DNA of 64,000 nucleotides from Bradyrhizobium cenepequi (GTDB lineage Bacteria; Pseudomonadota; Alphaproteobacteria; Rhizobiales; Xanthobacteraceae). Made by a program: the position numbers and the translations under genes. The stretch is taken from assembly GCF_020329485.1 (NCBI RefSeq), contig NZ_JAGKJI010000017.1, forward strand, positions 62,001 to 126,000. Reading direction: 5' to 3'. The first letter of the stretch is position 1. Every line of letters starts with the position of its first letter. This document shows positions 25,858 through 34,781 of the stretch, one piece after another. Below the pieces are notes generated by a model, which saw nothing but the letters and a program-made list of their open reading frames with translations, was not told the origin of the DNA and did not search any database.

Positions 25858-26838
25858 ATGAAAGCCTTTACCTACCAACGCACCGATTCGACGGCGCAAG
25901 CGGCCGCCGCCGCTGTCCAGCCCGGTGCGAAAATCATCGCCGGCGGCACTAATTTGCTCGACCTGATGAAATTGCAGGTCGAGACACCTTCGAATCTGGT
26001 CGATATCAACCGCCTGCCGCTCGACAAAACCGAAGAGACGCCTGACGGCGGACTGCGTATCGGCGCGCTGGTTCGCAACAGCGATCTCGCTGCCGACCCG
26101 CGCGTACGGCAGCGCTACGGCGTGCTCAGCCGCGCGCTGCTGGCAGGCGCCAGTGCGCAGTTGCGCAACAAGGCAACGACCGGTGGCAACCTGCTGCAGC
26201 GAACACGCTGCTACTATTTCTATGACATCACAAAGCCCTGCAACAAGCGCAATCCCGGCTCCGGCTGTGCGGCGCTCGCCGGCTTCAACCGCATTCACGC
26301 CATTTTGGGTGCCAGCGAGCACTGCATTGCGACGCATCCGTCCGACATGGCGGTGGCGATGCGGGCGCTTGACGCCAAGGTAGAGACGGTCAATCGTCAT
26401 GGCGAAACCAAAGTGATTCCGATCGCGGAGTTCTATCGTCTTCCCGGCGACACTCCCGAGATCGAGACGTCGCTCAAGCCAGGCGAGATTATCACTGCGG
26501 TGACGCTGCCTCCGCCGCCTCCAGGTGTGCAGGTTTACCGAAAGGTCCGCGATCGTGCTTCCTACGCCTTTGCGCTGGTTTCCGTCGCCGCAATCGTCGA
26601 TAGCACGCGCGGCCGGATCCGCTCGGCCCGGCTGGCCTTCGGCGGGTTGGCGCATAGGCCGTGGCGGGTGGCGCAGGCCGAGCAGAGGTTGGTCAACGCA
26701 GCTGCGAACACGACCACTTTGAACTCGGCCGCAGATGCCGTTCTCGAAGGCGCGCGCGGGTTCGGCGGCAACGATTTCAAGGTGCCGCTGACGCGGCGCA
26801 CGCTGCACAGCGTGCTTGCAGAGACGACCCGGACCTGA
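25858..26838 (+). CDS. paoB: Periplasmic aldehyde oxidoreductase, FAD subunit
   Basis: 326 residues of the CO-dehydrogenase/xanthine-dehydrogenase flavoprotein family. FAD contacts KIIAGGTNLLDLMKL and LRNKATTGGNLLQRTRCYYF are visible. The Cys-containing insert CNKRNPGSGCAALAG matches the region that carries an extra 4Fe-4S cluster in E. coli PaoB (YagS). It starts 2 bases after paoA stops. No signal, so it is presumably exported with PaoA. Confidence 0.93.
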   Translation: MKAFTYQRTDSTAQAAAAAVQPGAKIIAGGTNLLDLMKLQVETPSNLVDINRLPLDKTEETPDGGLRIGALVRNSDLAADPRVRQRYGVLSRALLAGASAQLRNKATTGGNLLQRTRCYYFYDITKPCNKRNPGSGCAALAGFNRIHAILGASEHCIATHPSDMAVAMRALDAKVETVNRHGETKVIPIAEFYRLPGDTPEIETSLKPGEIITAVTLPPPPPGVQVYRKVRDRASYAFALVSVAAIVDSTRGRIRSARLAFGGLAHRPWRVAQAEQRLVNAAANTTTLNSAADAVLEGARGFGGNDFKVPLTRRTLHSVLAETTRT

Positions 26839-26850
26839 GGGAGCGAACGC

Positions 26851-29052
26851 ATGGAAATGAACTCACCCGTTGGTCCCAATGCCCTCGATAGACCAGGCAT
26901 CGTCGGCAAGCCACTCGACCGCGTGGACGGGCCATTGAAGGTTACCGGCGGCGCGCGCTACGCCTATGAGATGCAACAGGACAGCGTGCTGTATGGTTTT
27001 GTGGTCGAGGCCTCGATCGGAAAAGGAAGGATCAAATCGATTGACACGCGGGCGGCGGAAAAGGCGCCGGGCGTCGCGCTGGTTCTCACCCATCGCAACG
27101 CGCCCGCGCAAGGCACCGGCAACCACCGCGAAGCGCATCCCGTGCTCACCGGGCCGCAGGTGACGCGCTACGGCCAGCCGGTTGCGTTCGTGGTTGCGGA
27201 AAGTTTTGAGCAGGCCCGGGCGGCGGCTTACCTCGTAGACGTAAAATACGATCGGTCGAACGGGAAATACGCGCTGCGTAGCAACCTCAATGAGGCGTGC
27301 GTCCCAAAGCCAATCGATGCGCCAGCAGCCGACAGCGCGGTGGGCGATTTCGCAAGCGCATTCGCCGGTGCTCCGGTGCAACTCGACGTGACCTATACCA
27401 CTCCGCTGCAGAGCCACGCGATGATGGAACCGCATGCCACCCTTGCGGCGTGGGACGGCGACAAGTTGACCCTGCACACGGCAAATCAGATGCTCAACCA
27501 GGGTCAGCGGGTGATCGCGACGACCTTGAAAATTCCCGCCGAAAACATTCGCCTGATCAGCCCGTTCATCGGCGGCGGCTTTGGAGGCAAGCTGTGGGTC
27601 AACGCCGATGCCGTCCTGGCAGCTATCGCATCACGGCAGCTCAAGCGGCCGGTAAAAATCGCGCTGACGCGGCAGCAGATCTTTCACGTCACGACGCACC
27701 GCTCCGACACGATCCAGCGGCTGCGCCTGGGCACCGATCGCGAGGGCCGGATCCTCGCCATCGGCCACGACGTTTTCTCGGGCAATCTGCCCAGCGAGCA
27801 AACCTATGAGGGCGCTGCCCTCCAGACCCGCACCCTCTATGCCGGGCCCAATCGATTGACACGACACCGTCTTGCACCACTGGATATTCCGGTCGCCTCG
27901 TCAATGCGCGCGCCCGGCGAAGCCGTCGGCTTGATGGCGCTCGAATGTGCCATGGACGAACTTGCGGAGAAGTTGAATCTCGACCCGATCGAATTGCGCA
28001 TTCGAAACGAGCCGAGCGAAGACCCGGAAAAGCATATTCCCTATTCCAGCCGTCACTTGATCCCCTGCATGCAGGAAGGTGCGCGCCGCTTTGGATGGGA
28101 CAAACGCAATCCAAAGCCGGGCCAGCTTCGCGATGGACGCTGGTTGCTAGGGATTGGCATGGCCGCGGCAACACGCGGCAATCCGCTTCTGCTTTCGAAG
28201 GCAAATGTCCGACTGGATCCCGACGGTACTTGCACCGTGCGAATGGCGATGACTGACATCGGCACCGGCACCTACACCATCCTGGCGCAAATCGCAGCGG
28301 AGATGCTCGGCCTGCCGACGGAACGCGTCCGGGTCGAACTCGGTGATACCAGCTTTCCGCAGGCGGCAGGTTCAGGTGGCTCATGGGGCGCGGGCAGCTC
28401 GGGCTCCGCCCTGTTCGAGGCATGCAATGCGCTGTGCGAAAAGCTGGCACGGACCGCCGGCATGGATTCGGCAACCGCAACGTTCGCCAACGGCAGTATC
28501 GCATCGGGCGAACAGTCCAGAAAGCTGACGGACCTTGTGGGCGCCGGGATGGAGGCAGACGGCGAAATTCGGCCCGGCAGCAACAACAAGGAATTTTCGC
28601 AACAATCTTACGGCGCGCATTTCGCCGAGGTCGGCGTAGATGAAGACACCGGTGAGGTGCGGCTGCGGCGCATGCTCGGCGTATTCACCGCCGGCCGTGT
28701 TCTCAACGCAAAGACAGCACGCTCACAGGCGATCGGCGGAATGGCGTTTGGCGTCGGCGCGGCGTTGCAGGAAGCGATGGCGCTCGATCCGCGTTTCGGC
28801 TTGTTCGTCAATCACGATCTCGCAGAATACCACGTGCCGGTGCACGCCGACATTCCGGCGATTGACGCCATCTTTCTCGACGAGTTGGACGACAGATCCA
28901 ATCCGCTGAAAAGCAAGGGCATCGGCGAACTCGGCATCTGCGGCGCCGGCGCCTCGATCGCCAATGCGGTCTACAATGCGTGCGGCGTCCGCATTCGAGA
29001 CTATCCGATCACACTCGATAAACTGCTTTCCGGGCTGCCGGTGCGCACATGA
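26851..29052 (+). CDS. paoC: Periplasmic aldehyde oxidoreductase, molybdopterin subunit
   Basis: 733 residues, xanthine-oxidase large-subunit family, equal in length to PaoC (YagR). Molybdopterin-binding segments include SPFIGGGFGGKLWVNADAV, AAGSGGSWGAGSSGSALFEA and SMRAPGEAVGLMALECAMDE. The base-catalysing Glu is in KGIGELGICGAGASIANAV near the C-terminus. It oxidises aldehydes, often aromatic ones, to acids in the periplasm. Its stop overlaps the start of a cytochrome c gene, which E. coli does not have. Confidence 0.93.
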   Translation: MEMNSPVGPNALDRPGIVGKPLDRVDGPLKVTGGARYAYEMQQDSVLYGFVVEASIGKGRIKSIDTRAAEKAPGVALVLTHRNAPAQGTGNHREAHPVLTGPQVTRYGQPVAFVVAESFEQARAAAYLVDVKYDRSNGKYALRSNLNEACVPKPIDAPAADSAVGDFASAFAGAPVQLDVTYTTPLQSHAMMEPHATLAAWDGDKLTLHTANQMLNQGQRVIATTLKIPAENIRLISPFIGGGFGGKLWVNADAVLAAIASRQLKRPVKIALTRQQIFHVTTHRSDTIQRLRLGTDREGRILAIGHDVFSGNLPSEQTYEGAALQTRTLYAGPNRLTRHRLAPLDIPVASSMRAPGEAVGLMALECAMDELAEKLNLDPIELRIRNEPSEDPEKHIPYSSRHLIPCMQEGARRFGWDKRNPKPGQLRDGRWLLGIGMAAATRGNPLLLSKANVRLDPDGTCTVRMAMTDIGTGTYTILAQIAAEMLGLPTERVRVELGDTSFPQAAGSGGSWGAGSSGSALFEACNALCEKLARTAGMDSATATFANGSIASGEQSRKLTDLVGAGMEADGEIRPGSNNKEFSQQSYGAHFAEVGVDEDTGEVRLRRMLGVFTAGRVLNAKTARSQAIGGMAFGVGAALQEAMALDPRFGLFVNHDLAEYHVPVHADIPAIDAIFLDELDDRSNPLKSKGIGELGICGAGASIANAVYNACGVRIRDYPITLDKLLSGLPVRT

Positions 29053-29591
29053 CCCGCATTGAAGCGACAAGCCGCCGTCGTCGCCCGATCGCAGTTGCCT
29101 CGATCGCAATTGGCGCAGCGGCCATCCTAGCAATTTTTCTCGCTGCCCCGCGCAGCGCGGCAGCAGATCGGGAGACTGCGCCCTCACCTCGGGCAACCGA
29201 ATATCTGCCGAGGATCAGCGACCTGATGATCGAGACCATTCAACCGCGGCATGAGCGGCTCTGGCGCGCCTGGCAGGATGGCAGCTGGGACTTTGCAGCC
29301 TACGAGCTTGGAAATCTCAAAGGCGCGTTCAATCGCCTGGGCCACGCCCACCCAACTCAAGGCAACATTTCCCTCCCGGACATGATCACCTCCGTCACGG
29401 AGCAGCCGTTTAACGAACTCGGCACCGCGATTCAATCCAAAGACGGCGCAGCATTCGCCAAGGCCTATACCGATCTGACAGATGCATGCAATTCATGCCA
29501 TCAGGCCCTCAATCACGGCGTGGTTGAAATTCGCGTGCCAAACCGGACATCAACATCGGATTTGGGCGGCACCAGCGCGCCGCGAAATTGA
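29049..29591 (+). CDS. Membrane-anchored or secreted cytochrome c linked to PaoABC
   Basis: 180 residues. N-terminal hydrophobic segment IAVASIAIGAAAILAIFLAA acts as signal or anchor. One heme-binding site, CNSCH, sits near the C-terminus (about residue 146), as in cytochrome c'-type four-helix proteins. The helical part contains RHERLWRAWQDGSWDFAAYEL. It overlaps paoC by 4 nt, so translation is coupled. I infer it is the electron acceptor of the aldehyde oxidoreductase. Family not certain. Confidence 0.78.
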   Translation: MTRIEATSRRRRPIAVASIAIGAAAILAIFLAAPRSAAADRETAPSPRATEYLPRISDLMIETIQPRHERLWRAWQDGSWDFAAYELGNLKGAFNRLGHAHPTQGNISLPDMITSVTEQPFNELGTAIQSKDGAAFAKAYTDLTDACNSCHQALNHGVVEIRVPNRTSTSDLGGTSAPRN

Positions 29592-29642
29592 TGCTCGCAA
29601 TGCGCGCGCTGACCCTGATAGCCGCTCGATCCGTGGCATTTT

Positions 29643-29685
29643 CTAAATGCAAATTTAATGGCTCTCGATACGCGGGAACCTATCT
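29643..29685 (+). promoter_or_regulatory. Dyad promoter for oxalate decarboxylase
   Basis: CTAAA-TGCAAA-TTTAA (29643-29658), then TGG, with CTATCT at 29680-29685 exactly 20 nt after TTTAAT. CTATCT is a good alphaproteobacterial -10 match. The gene starts at 29724. Confidence 0.65.
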
Positions 29686-29723
29686 TTTAGGTACCTAATC
29701 ACTTCCAAGCCAAGAGAGGTTAC

Positions 29724-30971
29724 ATGTTTTCGAGACGGGATATGTTGGTCGTGTCCGCTGCGGGCGCTGCGATGACTGCAAGTACGGCGCACGCTGCCTC
29801 TTTCGGCAATCCGGACCAGCCGCCACAAGGCGCGGTCAACGCCAAAGGCCCGGGTAATCTCAGGGATCCCGGCCCGCAAAACGAGGCCATCGGCAGCCAG
29901 TTTCCTTCAGCGCAGTTTCCTCCGGCAACCGATGTCGGTGGTATGCCGATGGACTGGGCCTCTTTCAACAACGCGCCAAGGCGCATCCAGAACGGCGGTT
30001 GGGCGCGCCAGGTAACCCAGAAGGATTTCGCGATCTCGGACACCATCACTGGCGTCAACATGCGGCTGACGGCCGGCGGCATCAGGGAATTGCACTGGCA
30101 CCAGGCCGCCGAGTGGGCGATCATGACCTACGGCAGTTGCCGCGTAACGGTTCTCGACGCCCTTGGCCGGCCATACGTTGCCGACGTCAATGAGGGTGAC
30201 CTCTGGTATTTTCCGGCCGGTCAGCCACATTCGCTGCAGGGTCTCGGCCCGGACGGCTGCGAATTCGTGATCTGCTTTGACGACGGCGACGCCAGCGAGT
30301 TCAATACGCTGCTGGTGACCGACTGGTTCGCCCATACGCCTCCGGAGGTGCTTGCCAAGAATTTTGGCGTTCCGGCTGAGACTTTCGCCGAGATCCCGCT
30401 GCAAAACCTCTGGATCTTCCAGGGGAAGCTGCCCGGCGATTTGGCAGCGGATCGCGTTGCTGTCAGTAAAGCCGGACGCGTTCCGCCCCATCCATTCATC
30501 TTCCGGCTTGCAGCGTCAGCTCCGACGAAAGAGTCTAGGGGCGGCGACGTGCGCGTTGCCGACAGCAACAACTTCACGGTTTCGACGACAGTCGCGGCCG
30601 CGCTGATCACGGTTCGTCCCGGCGGCGTGCGAGAGATGCACTGGCATCCGAACGCCGACGAATGGCAGTACTACATCAAGGGCAAGGCACGCATGACGGT
30701 GTTCAATACTGGACCGAACGCGATGACGATGGATTTCAACGCGGGAGATATTGGCTACGTCAAGCGCAATCTGGGACACTATGTCGAGAATGTCGGCGAT
30801 ACAGATCTGGAGTTCATCGGGGTGTTCAGGGCGCCCCGCTACGAGGAGATCTCTCTTTCCGACTGGTTGACACACACGCCGCCGGCGCTGGTCGCCCAGC
30901 ATCTGAACGTAGACGAAGCGACCATCGCGAAATGGCCGGACAACGCTCCGGGCATAATGCCGAAATCGTAG
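29724..30971 (+). CDS. oxdC: Oxalate-decarboxylase-type bicupin, exported
   Basis: 415 residues with a Tat-like leader (FSRRDMLVVSAAGAAMTA). Two cupin domains each carry a manganese site: ELHWHQAAEWAIM in the first half and EMHWHPNADEWQYYIKG in the second. The active-site lid, SENS in Bacillus OxdC, reads SEFN here (DGDASEFNTLLVTDWFAHTP). The catalytic lid Glu is kept, which favours decarboxylase over oxidase activity. It converts oxalate to formate and CO2 in the periplasm, probably against oxalate stress or acid. Confidence 0.88.
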   Translation: MFSRRDMLVVSAAGAAMTASTAHAASFGNPDQPPQGAVNAKGPGNLRDPGPQNEAIGSQFPSAQFPPATDVGGMPMDWASFNNAPRRIQNGGWARQVTQKDFAISDTITGVNMRLTAGGIRELHWHQAAEWAIMTYGSCRVTVLDALGRPYVADVNEGDLWYFPAGQPHSLQGLGPDGCEFVICFDDGDASEFNTLLVTDWFAHTPPEVLAKNFGVPAETFAEIPLQNLWIFQGKLPGDLAADRVAVSKAGRVPPHPFIFRLAASAPTKESRGGDVRVADSNNFTVSTTVAAALITVRPGGVREMHWHPNADEWQYYIKGKARMTVFNTGPNAMTMDFNAGDIGYVKRNLGHYVENVGDTDLEFIGVFRAPRYEEISLSDWLTHTPPALVAQHLNVDEATIAKWPDNAPGIMPKS

Positions 30972-31049
30972 ATCGAGGAAACCAGTGTTCGCGTGCGCCC
31001 GACATGGCCAAGGTCCTTCTACGGCATGGGAACCGTGGGAAAGAAAGAT

Positions 31050-31466
31050 ATGGACGCACTCGACAACGTCAGGCTCGGTATGACAGCGGAGCATATTGTC
31101 ACCGTGACCTCGGAGATGACCGTCGGTTATTTCGTCGCGAACATGCCGCAGGTCTATGCCACGCCGATGATGATCCTGCACATAGGAATGGCGTCAGGCT
31201 CCGCTATAGCGGCGCATCTGCCAGAAGGCTTTGTCAGCGTCGGCATGGACGTGAAAGTTCGTCACCTCGCCGCGACTCCGGTCGGCCGCAAGGTCCGTGC
31301 CTTCTCTCGAGTCGTCCAGATCGACCCAAAGAGCGTCGTCTTCGACGTCGAGGCCTGGGACGGCGAGCGCAAGATCGGCGATGGCACCCATCGCCGAGGC
31401 ATCGTCGACGTGCTGGAGTTCGAGAAGCGGTACGGCGTAAGACAGCTCGCCACGAGCGTTGCTTGA
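31050..31466 (+). CDS. Hotdog-fold thioesterase (fluoroacetyl-CoA-thioesterase-like)
   Basis: 138 residues from an ATG preceded by GGGAAAGAAAG. The segment FVSVGMDVKVRHLAATPVGRKV is the family signature with its His. The helix usually reading ATPxxxxxxE reads ATPMMILHIGMASG, so the usual acidic residue seems to be missing and activity is uncertain. Members hydrolyse small acyl-CoA esters in the cytoplasm. It is 78 bp after oxdC and converges with the DUF1275 gene. Confidence 0.78.
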   Translation: MDALDNVRLGMTAEHIVTVTSEMTVGYFVANMPQVYATPMMILHIGMASGSAIAAHLPEGFVSVGMDVKVRHLAATPVGRKVRAFSRVVQIDPKSVVFDVEAWDGERKIGDGTHRRGIVDVLEFEKRYGVRQLATSVA

Positions 31467-31470
31467 TGGC

Positions 31471-32175
31471 TCATTGGGCCTCACTTTTCTCGATATCGGT
31501 GTTCGTCCCCATCGCCACTGCGAGCACCGCGAGCCCTACAGGCAAAGCCAGGGACCTGAGGCCAATTGCCGCCTCGCATATCGCTCCCAGGCCGCAACCA
31601 ATGGCAAAACCGACGATCGCTGGCCAGGTCAGCATCGCTCGGTCGCGCGCCCTGGCGGCGTTGGACGGCTTGCGGCCGAACGTCACCTCACCGATGTCCA
31701 TCACGAAACGTGTGATATTGGTTGTCATGACCGCGGTCGACGGCACGCCTTTCAGCGAGATCTGAACGAGTGCGTTTTGCACGGCCATCGCCGAGACGCC
31801 GAGCATTCCCGCAACGATCGCCTTCGTTGCCTGCGGGTCCACGCTCGCACCGGCTAAAGCACACAGGGCGAAGAAGCCGGCGAGCAATGACAGCTGCAGC
31901 ACAAGGAGCGATCGTAATGAGGCGAATCCGATCCTCTCCAGACCGCCGGCCAGCAATCTGCTCAACCCGAGCGCCGCCACGAAGACGGGGACTGATAGAA
32001 TGTTCGCTACTGGCGCGTGGCCGCCGGTGGCCAGATGTGCGACAAGGACGACAAGATTGCCTGTAACGTGGGCGGTGAACAGGCCCCCAAGTCCGAGAAA
32101 GCTGATTGCGTCCACACTCCCCGCGATAACGCTGAGCACGGCCGGCAGCATTCCCGCATTTCGCGCGATCGCCAT
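31471..32175 (-). CDS. DUF1275 (YoaK-type) membrane protein
   Basis: 234 residues, six or seven hydrophobic helices. Family features SVIAGSVDAISFLGLGGLFTAHVTGNLVVL and QNALVQISLKGVPSTAVMTTNITRF are clear. Transporter-like but with no known substrate. It starts 9 bp after cydB, so it is probably the last gene of the oxidase operon. Confidence 0.88.
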   Translation of the reverse strand: MAIARNAGMLPAVLSVIAGSVDAISFLGLGGLFTAHVTGNLVVLVAHLATGGHAPVANILSVPVFVAALGLSRLLAGGLERIGFASLRSLLVLQLSLLAGFFALCALAGASVDPQATKAIVAGMLGVSAMAVQNALVQISLKGVPSTAVMTTNITRFVMDIGEVTFGRKPSNAARARDRAMLTWPAIVGFAIGCGLGAICEAAIGLRSLALPVGLAVLAVAMGTNTDIEKSEAQ

Positions 32176-32184
32176 GAGGACAAA

Positions 32185-33174
32185 CTAGTGCCCGTACCGG
32201 CCGCCCGGCCGGACTTTTCCCCGGAAGACGCTGTAGCTGACCAGCGTGTAGATCAGCATCAGCGGAAAGACGATCGCCCCGCAGCCCCAGAACATGAACA
32301 CCAGACTGGATTGCGGTGCGGCAGCCTGGTCGACGGTGATGACGGAGGGGATCATGTAGGGCCAGAAGGACAGCGCCAGCGTGCCGAACGCCGACATGAA
32401 GATCAGCGCGACCATGTGGAACGGCAAGTAGTCGTTGTGGTTCAGGATACTGAGCGCGAGCACTGTCGCCGAGATCGCGCCAATCGCCGGGAATACGAAC
32501 AGATATGGCCGGTCGATCCAGCGTTGCAGGATTGGAAGATTTTCGGCCAGGGCGTAAGCGAACACAATCACCAGGAACGCCAGTACGCCGACCGCGAGTA
32601 CGGGAATTTGGCGGCGGGCAACGTCGCGAACCTCGCCCTCGCATTTCCTGATCAGCCAGCAAGCGCCAAGAAGCGCGTAGCCAAGGCACAGGCCGATGCC
32701 GCAAAGGACCGCAAACGGCGTCAGCCAGCCCACCTCGCCGCCGGAATACTGGCCGTTCGTGAACGGCAGTCCTTCCACCAGCGCGCCAACCGTCAGTCCC
32801 TGGATGAACGTCGCAATCAGCGAGCCGCCGGCAAAGCTCAAATCCCAGATCCAGCGCAGCCGTTGCGTCTTGTAGCGAAACTCGAACGCCACGCCGCGCA
32901 GGATCAGGCCCAGTAGCATGGCAATGAGAGGGAGATAAAATGCTGAGAGCAAATTCGCATAGACGATCGGGAAGGCTCCCCACAGAATAACCGCGGTGAC
33001 TACCAGCCAGGTCTCGTTGCCGTCCCAGATCGGCGCGACCGAGCTCAGCATCGCGCCACGCCTGGCGTCCCCGCGTGCCAGTCCGAACAGCAAGCCGACC
33101 CCGAGATCGACGCCGTCGAGCAGCACATAGAGCAGGACGCTGATGGCCAGAAGCGAGACCCAGAACATGACCAT
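32185..33174 (-). CDS. cydB: Cytochrome bd-type quinol oxidase, subunit II
   Basis: 329 residues with about eight helices, starting MVMFWVSLLAISVLLYVLLD. The motif LLDGVDLGVGLLFGL and the FEFRYKTQRLRWIWDLSF region are typical. It pairs with subunit I to oxidise quinol and reduce O2 to water without pumping protons. CCGGAGAA precedes the ATG; 2 bp after cydA. Confidence 0.94.
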   Translation of the reverse strand: MVMFWVSLLAISVLLYVLLDGVDLGVGLLFGLARGDARRGAMLSSVAPIWDGNETWLVVTAVILWGAFPIVYANLLSAFYLPLIAMLLGLILRGVAFEFRYKTQRLRWIWDLSFAGGSLIATFIQGLTVGALVEGLPFTNGQYSGGEVGWLTPFAVLCGIGLCLGYALLGACWLIRKCEGEVRDVARRQIPVLAVGVLAFLVIVFAYALAENLPILQRWIDRPYLFVFPAIGAISATVLALSILNHNDYLPFHMVALIFMSAFGTLALSFWPYMIPSVITVDQAAAPQSSLVFMFWGCGAIVFPLMLIYTLVSYSVFRGKVRPGGRYGH

Positions 33175-33176
33175 GG

Positions 33177-34592
33177 CTATTCTCCGGCAACGAGGTGGCT
33201 GGGCTCTTCAATGAGTTCTTCGTCGGCCAGCGACATCGGCCGGTTCGGAACCGCGAGATGCGGAACTCCGAACTGCTTTCGGGCCGGTCCGGTGCGGATC
33301 AGCCGATAAATGTAAAATGTGCCGAACAGGAAGATGAAGGCGTAGACCGCACAGAAGATCACCAGCGAGATCGTCGCCTGCCGCGCGGTCAGGAATGGCG
33401 TCATGGCATCTGCGGTTCGCAGCACGCCATAGACCACCCAGGGCTGGCGGCCGACTTCAGCGGTGAACCAGCCGGTGATGATCGCGACGAAGGGCAGTGG
33501 AAAGCTCAGGAACGTCAGCCAGAGCAGCGGGCGATTGTACGCGAGGCGATGCCTGTAACTCAGATAGCTGCCGAACCAGGCGAGCCCCAGCATCAAGAGA
33601 CCACATCCGACCATGAGCCGGAATGCGAAGAACGGGATGACCACCGGCGGCCAGTTCTCCGGAGGAATGCTGTTGAGTCCTGTCTCCTTCGCAGTGAGAC
33701 TATCGGAGTCAATCAGGCTGCCGAAAGGAGATGGCAGCGTAATCGCGAAAAGGTTGCGCCGGTTCTTCACATCCGGCCATGCGAACAGCACTTCAGACCC
33801 CGGCTGTTCATCATTCCAGCGTCCCTCGATCGCAGCCATCTTGGAAGGCTGATAGGTGTTGACATAGATGCCGTTTAGATGCCCGAAGAACAACTGAATC
33901 GGCATCAGCACGGCAGCGAGACCAAGCCCCATGCGCAGCATGATCCGCGCCTCGGCGTGATATATCTTCCGCAGCATGTACCACGCGCCGGTCGCGGCCA
34001 CGCAGAAAGCGCCCGTAAGATAGGCGGCAAGCAGCATGTGCGGAAATCGCGACCACACTACCGAATTGAAGAGGATCTTGGTCCAGTCGTTTGGAGCAAA
34101 GACGCCGTTTTCCAGGACATAGCCTGTTGGCACCTGCATCCAGCTGTTGTTGGCCATGATAAAGAACGCGGAAAACGTAGTCCCCAGCGCCACCATCGCG
34201 GTTGAAAATAGATAGAACCATGGCGGCACGCGGCTACGGCCAAAGATGAGTACCCCGAAGAAACTAGCCTCGAGCATGAACGCCCAAAAGGTCTCATACA
34301 TCAGGAGCGGACCCTGAATCGGCCCGGACATTCTGGATAGCACGCTCCAGTTGGTGCCGAACTGGAAAGCCATCACGATCCCGGATACGACGCCCATCCC
34401 GAACGCCACCCCGAATATCTTCAGCCAAAATTCGAAGATTCCGCGATAGACCGGACGACCCGTCGCAAACGACAAGGCTTCAAGGACGGTGAGCCAGGCC
34501 GCAAGGCCGATCGTGAAGGACGGAAAGATAATATGGAACGTGATGGTAAAGGCGAATTGAATCCTGGAGAGAAGAAGCGCTGTGATATCCAT
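33177..34592 (-). CDS. cydA: Cytochrome bd-type quinol oxidase, subunit I (cyanide-insensitive branch)
   Basis: 471 residues from the second ATG (34592), which has AGGA seven bases upstream; the first at 34598 is too close to it. Heme ligands are in QFAFTITFHIIFPSF (His of b595) and in the VFLSRM-like VLSRMSGPIQGPLLMYETFWAFMLEASF block with GMGVVSGIVMAFQFGTNW. WFTAEVGRQPWVVYGVLRTADA is the C-terminal signature. The short Q-loop fits the CIO branch. It works under low oxygen or respiratory inhibition. First gene of cydAB-DUF1275, with a dyad promoter 65 bp upstream. Confidence 0.94.
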   Translation of the reverse strand: MDITALLLSRIQFAFTITFHIIFPSFTIGLAAWLTVLEALSFATGRPVYRGIFEFWLKIFGVAFGMGVVSGIVMAFQFGTNWSVLSRMSGPIQGPLLMYETFWAFMLEASFFGVLIFGRSRVPPWFYLFSTAMVALGTTFSAFFIMANNSWMQVPTGYVLENGVFAPNDWTKILFNSVVWSRFPHMLLAAYLTGAFCVAATGAWYMLRKIYHAEARIMLRMGLGLAAVLMPIQLFFGHLNGIYVNTYQPSKMAAIEGRWNDEQPGSEVLFAWPDVKNRRNLFAITLPSPFGSLIDSDSLTAKETGLNSIPPENWPPVVIPFFAFRLMVGCGLLMLGLAWFGSYLSYRHRLAYNRPLLWLTFLSFPLPFVAIITGWFTAEVGRQPWVVYGVLRTADAMTPFLTARQATISLVIFCAVYAFIFLFGTFYIYRLIRTGPARKQFGVPHLAVPNRPMSLADEELIEEPSHLVAGE

Positions 34593-34629
34593 CGTCATTT
34601 CCTGCCCAAAACCAGATCAACGAACCCGA

Positions 34630-34672
34630 ACGTAGTCATGGCCCAACCGTGAGCCATTAAATTCGCCGTTAA
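34630..34672 (-). promoter_or_regulatory. Dyad promoter for cydAB
   Basis: On the minus strand: TTAAC-GGCGAA-TTTAA (34672-34657), then TGG, then CTACGT at 34635-34630, exactly 20 nt after TTTAAT. It lies 38 bp from the -10 box to the chosen cydA start. Confidence 0.6.
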
Positions 34673-34781
34673 TCCGCGATCAGAAATTGATGCGGCTATT
34701 GCTCTCGGCGAATGCATCGAGCATGGCCGAGAAGCGATCGTTCCTCCGGTACGAGATACAGCCTGGGCAAGTTGCGTCGCG

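Noticed and set aside
31688..33211. 507-codon minus-strand frame over cydB and the DUF1275 gene
   Set aside because: Out of frame with both real genes on the same strand and without any domain.
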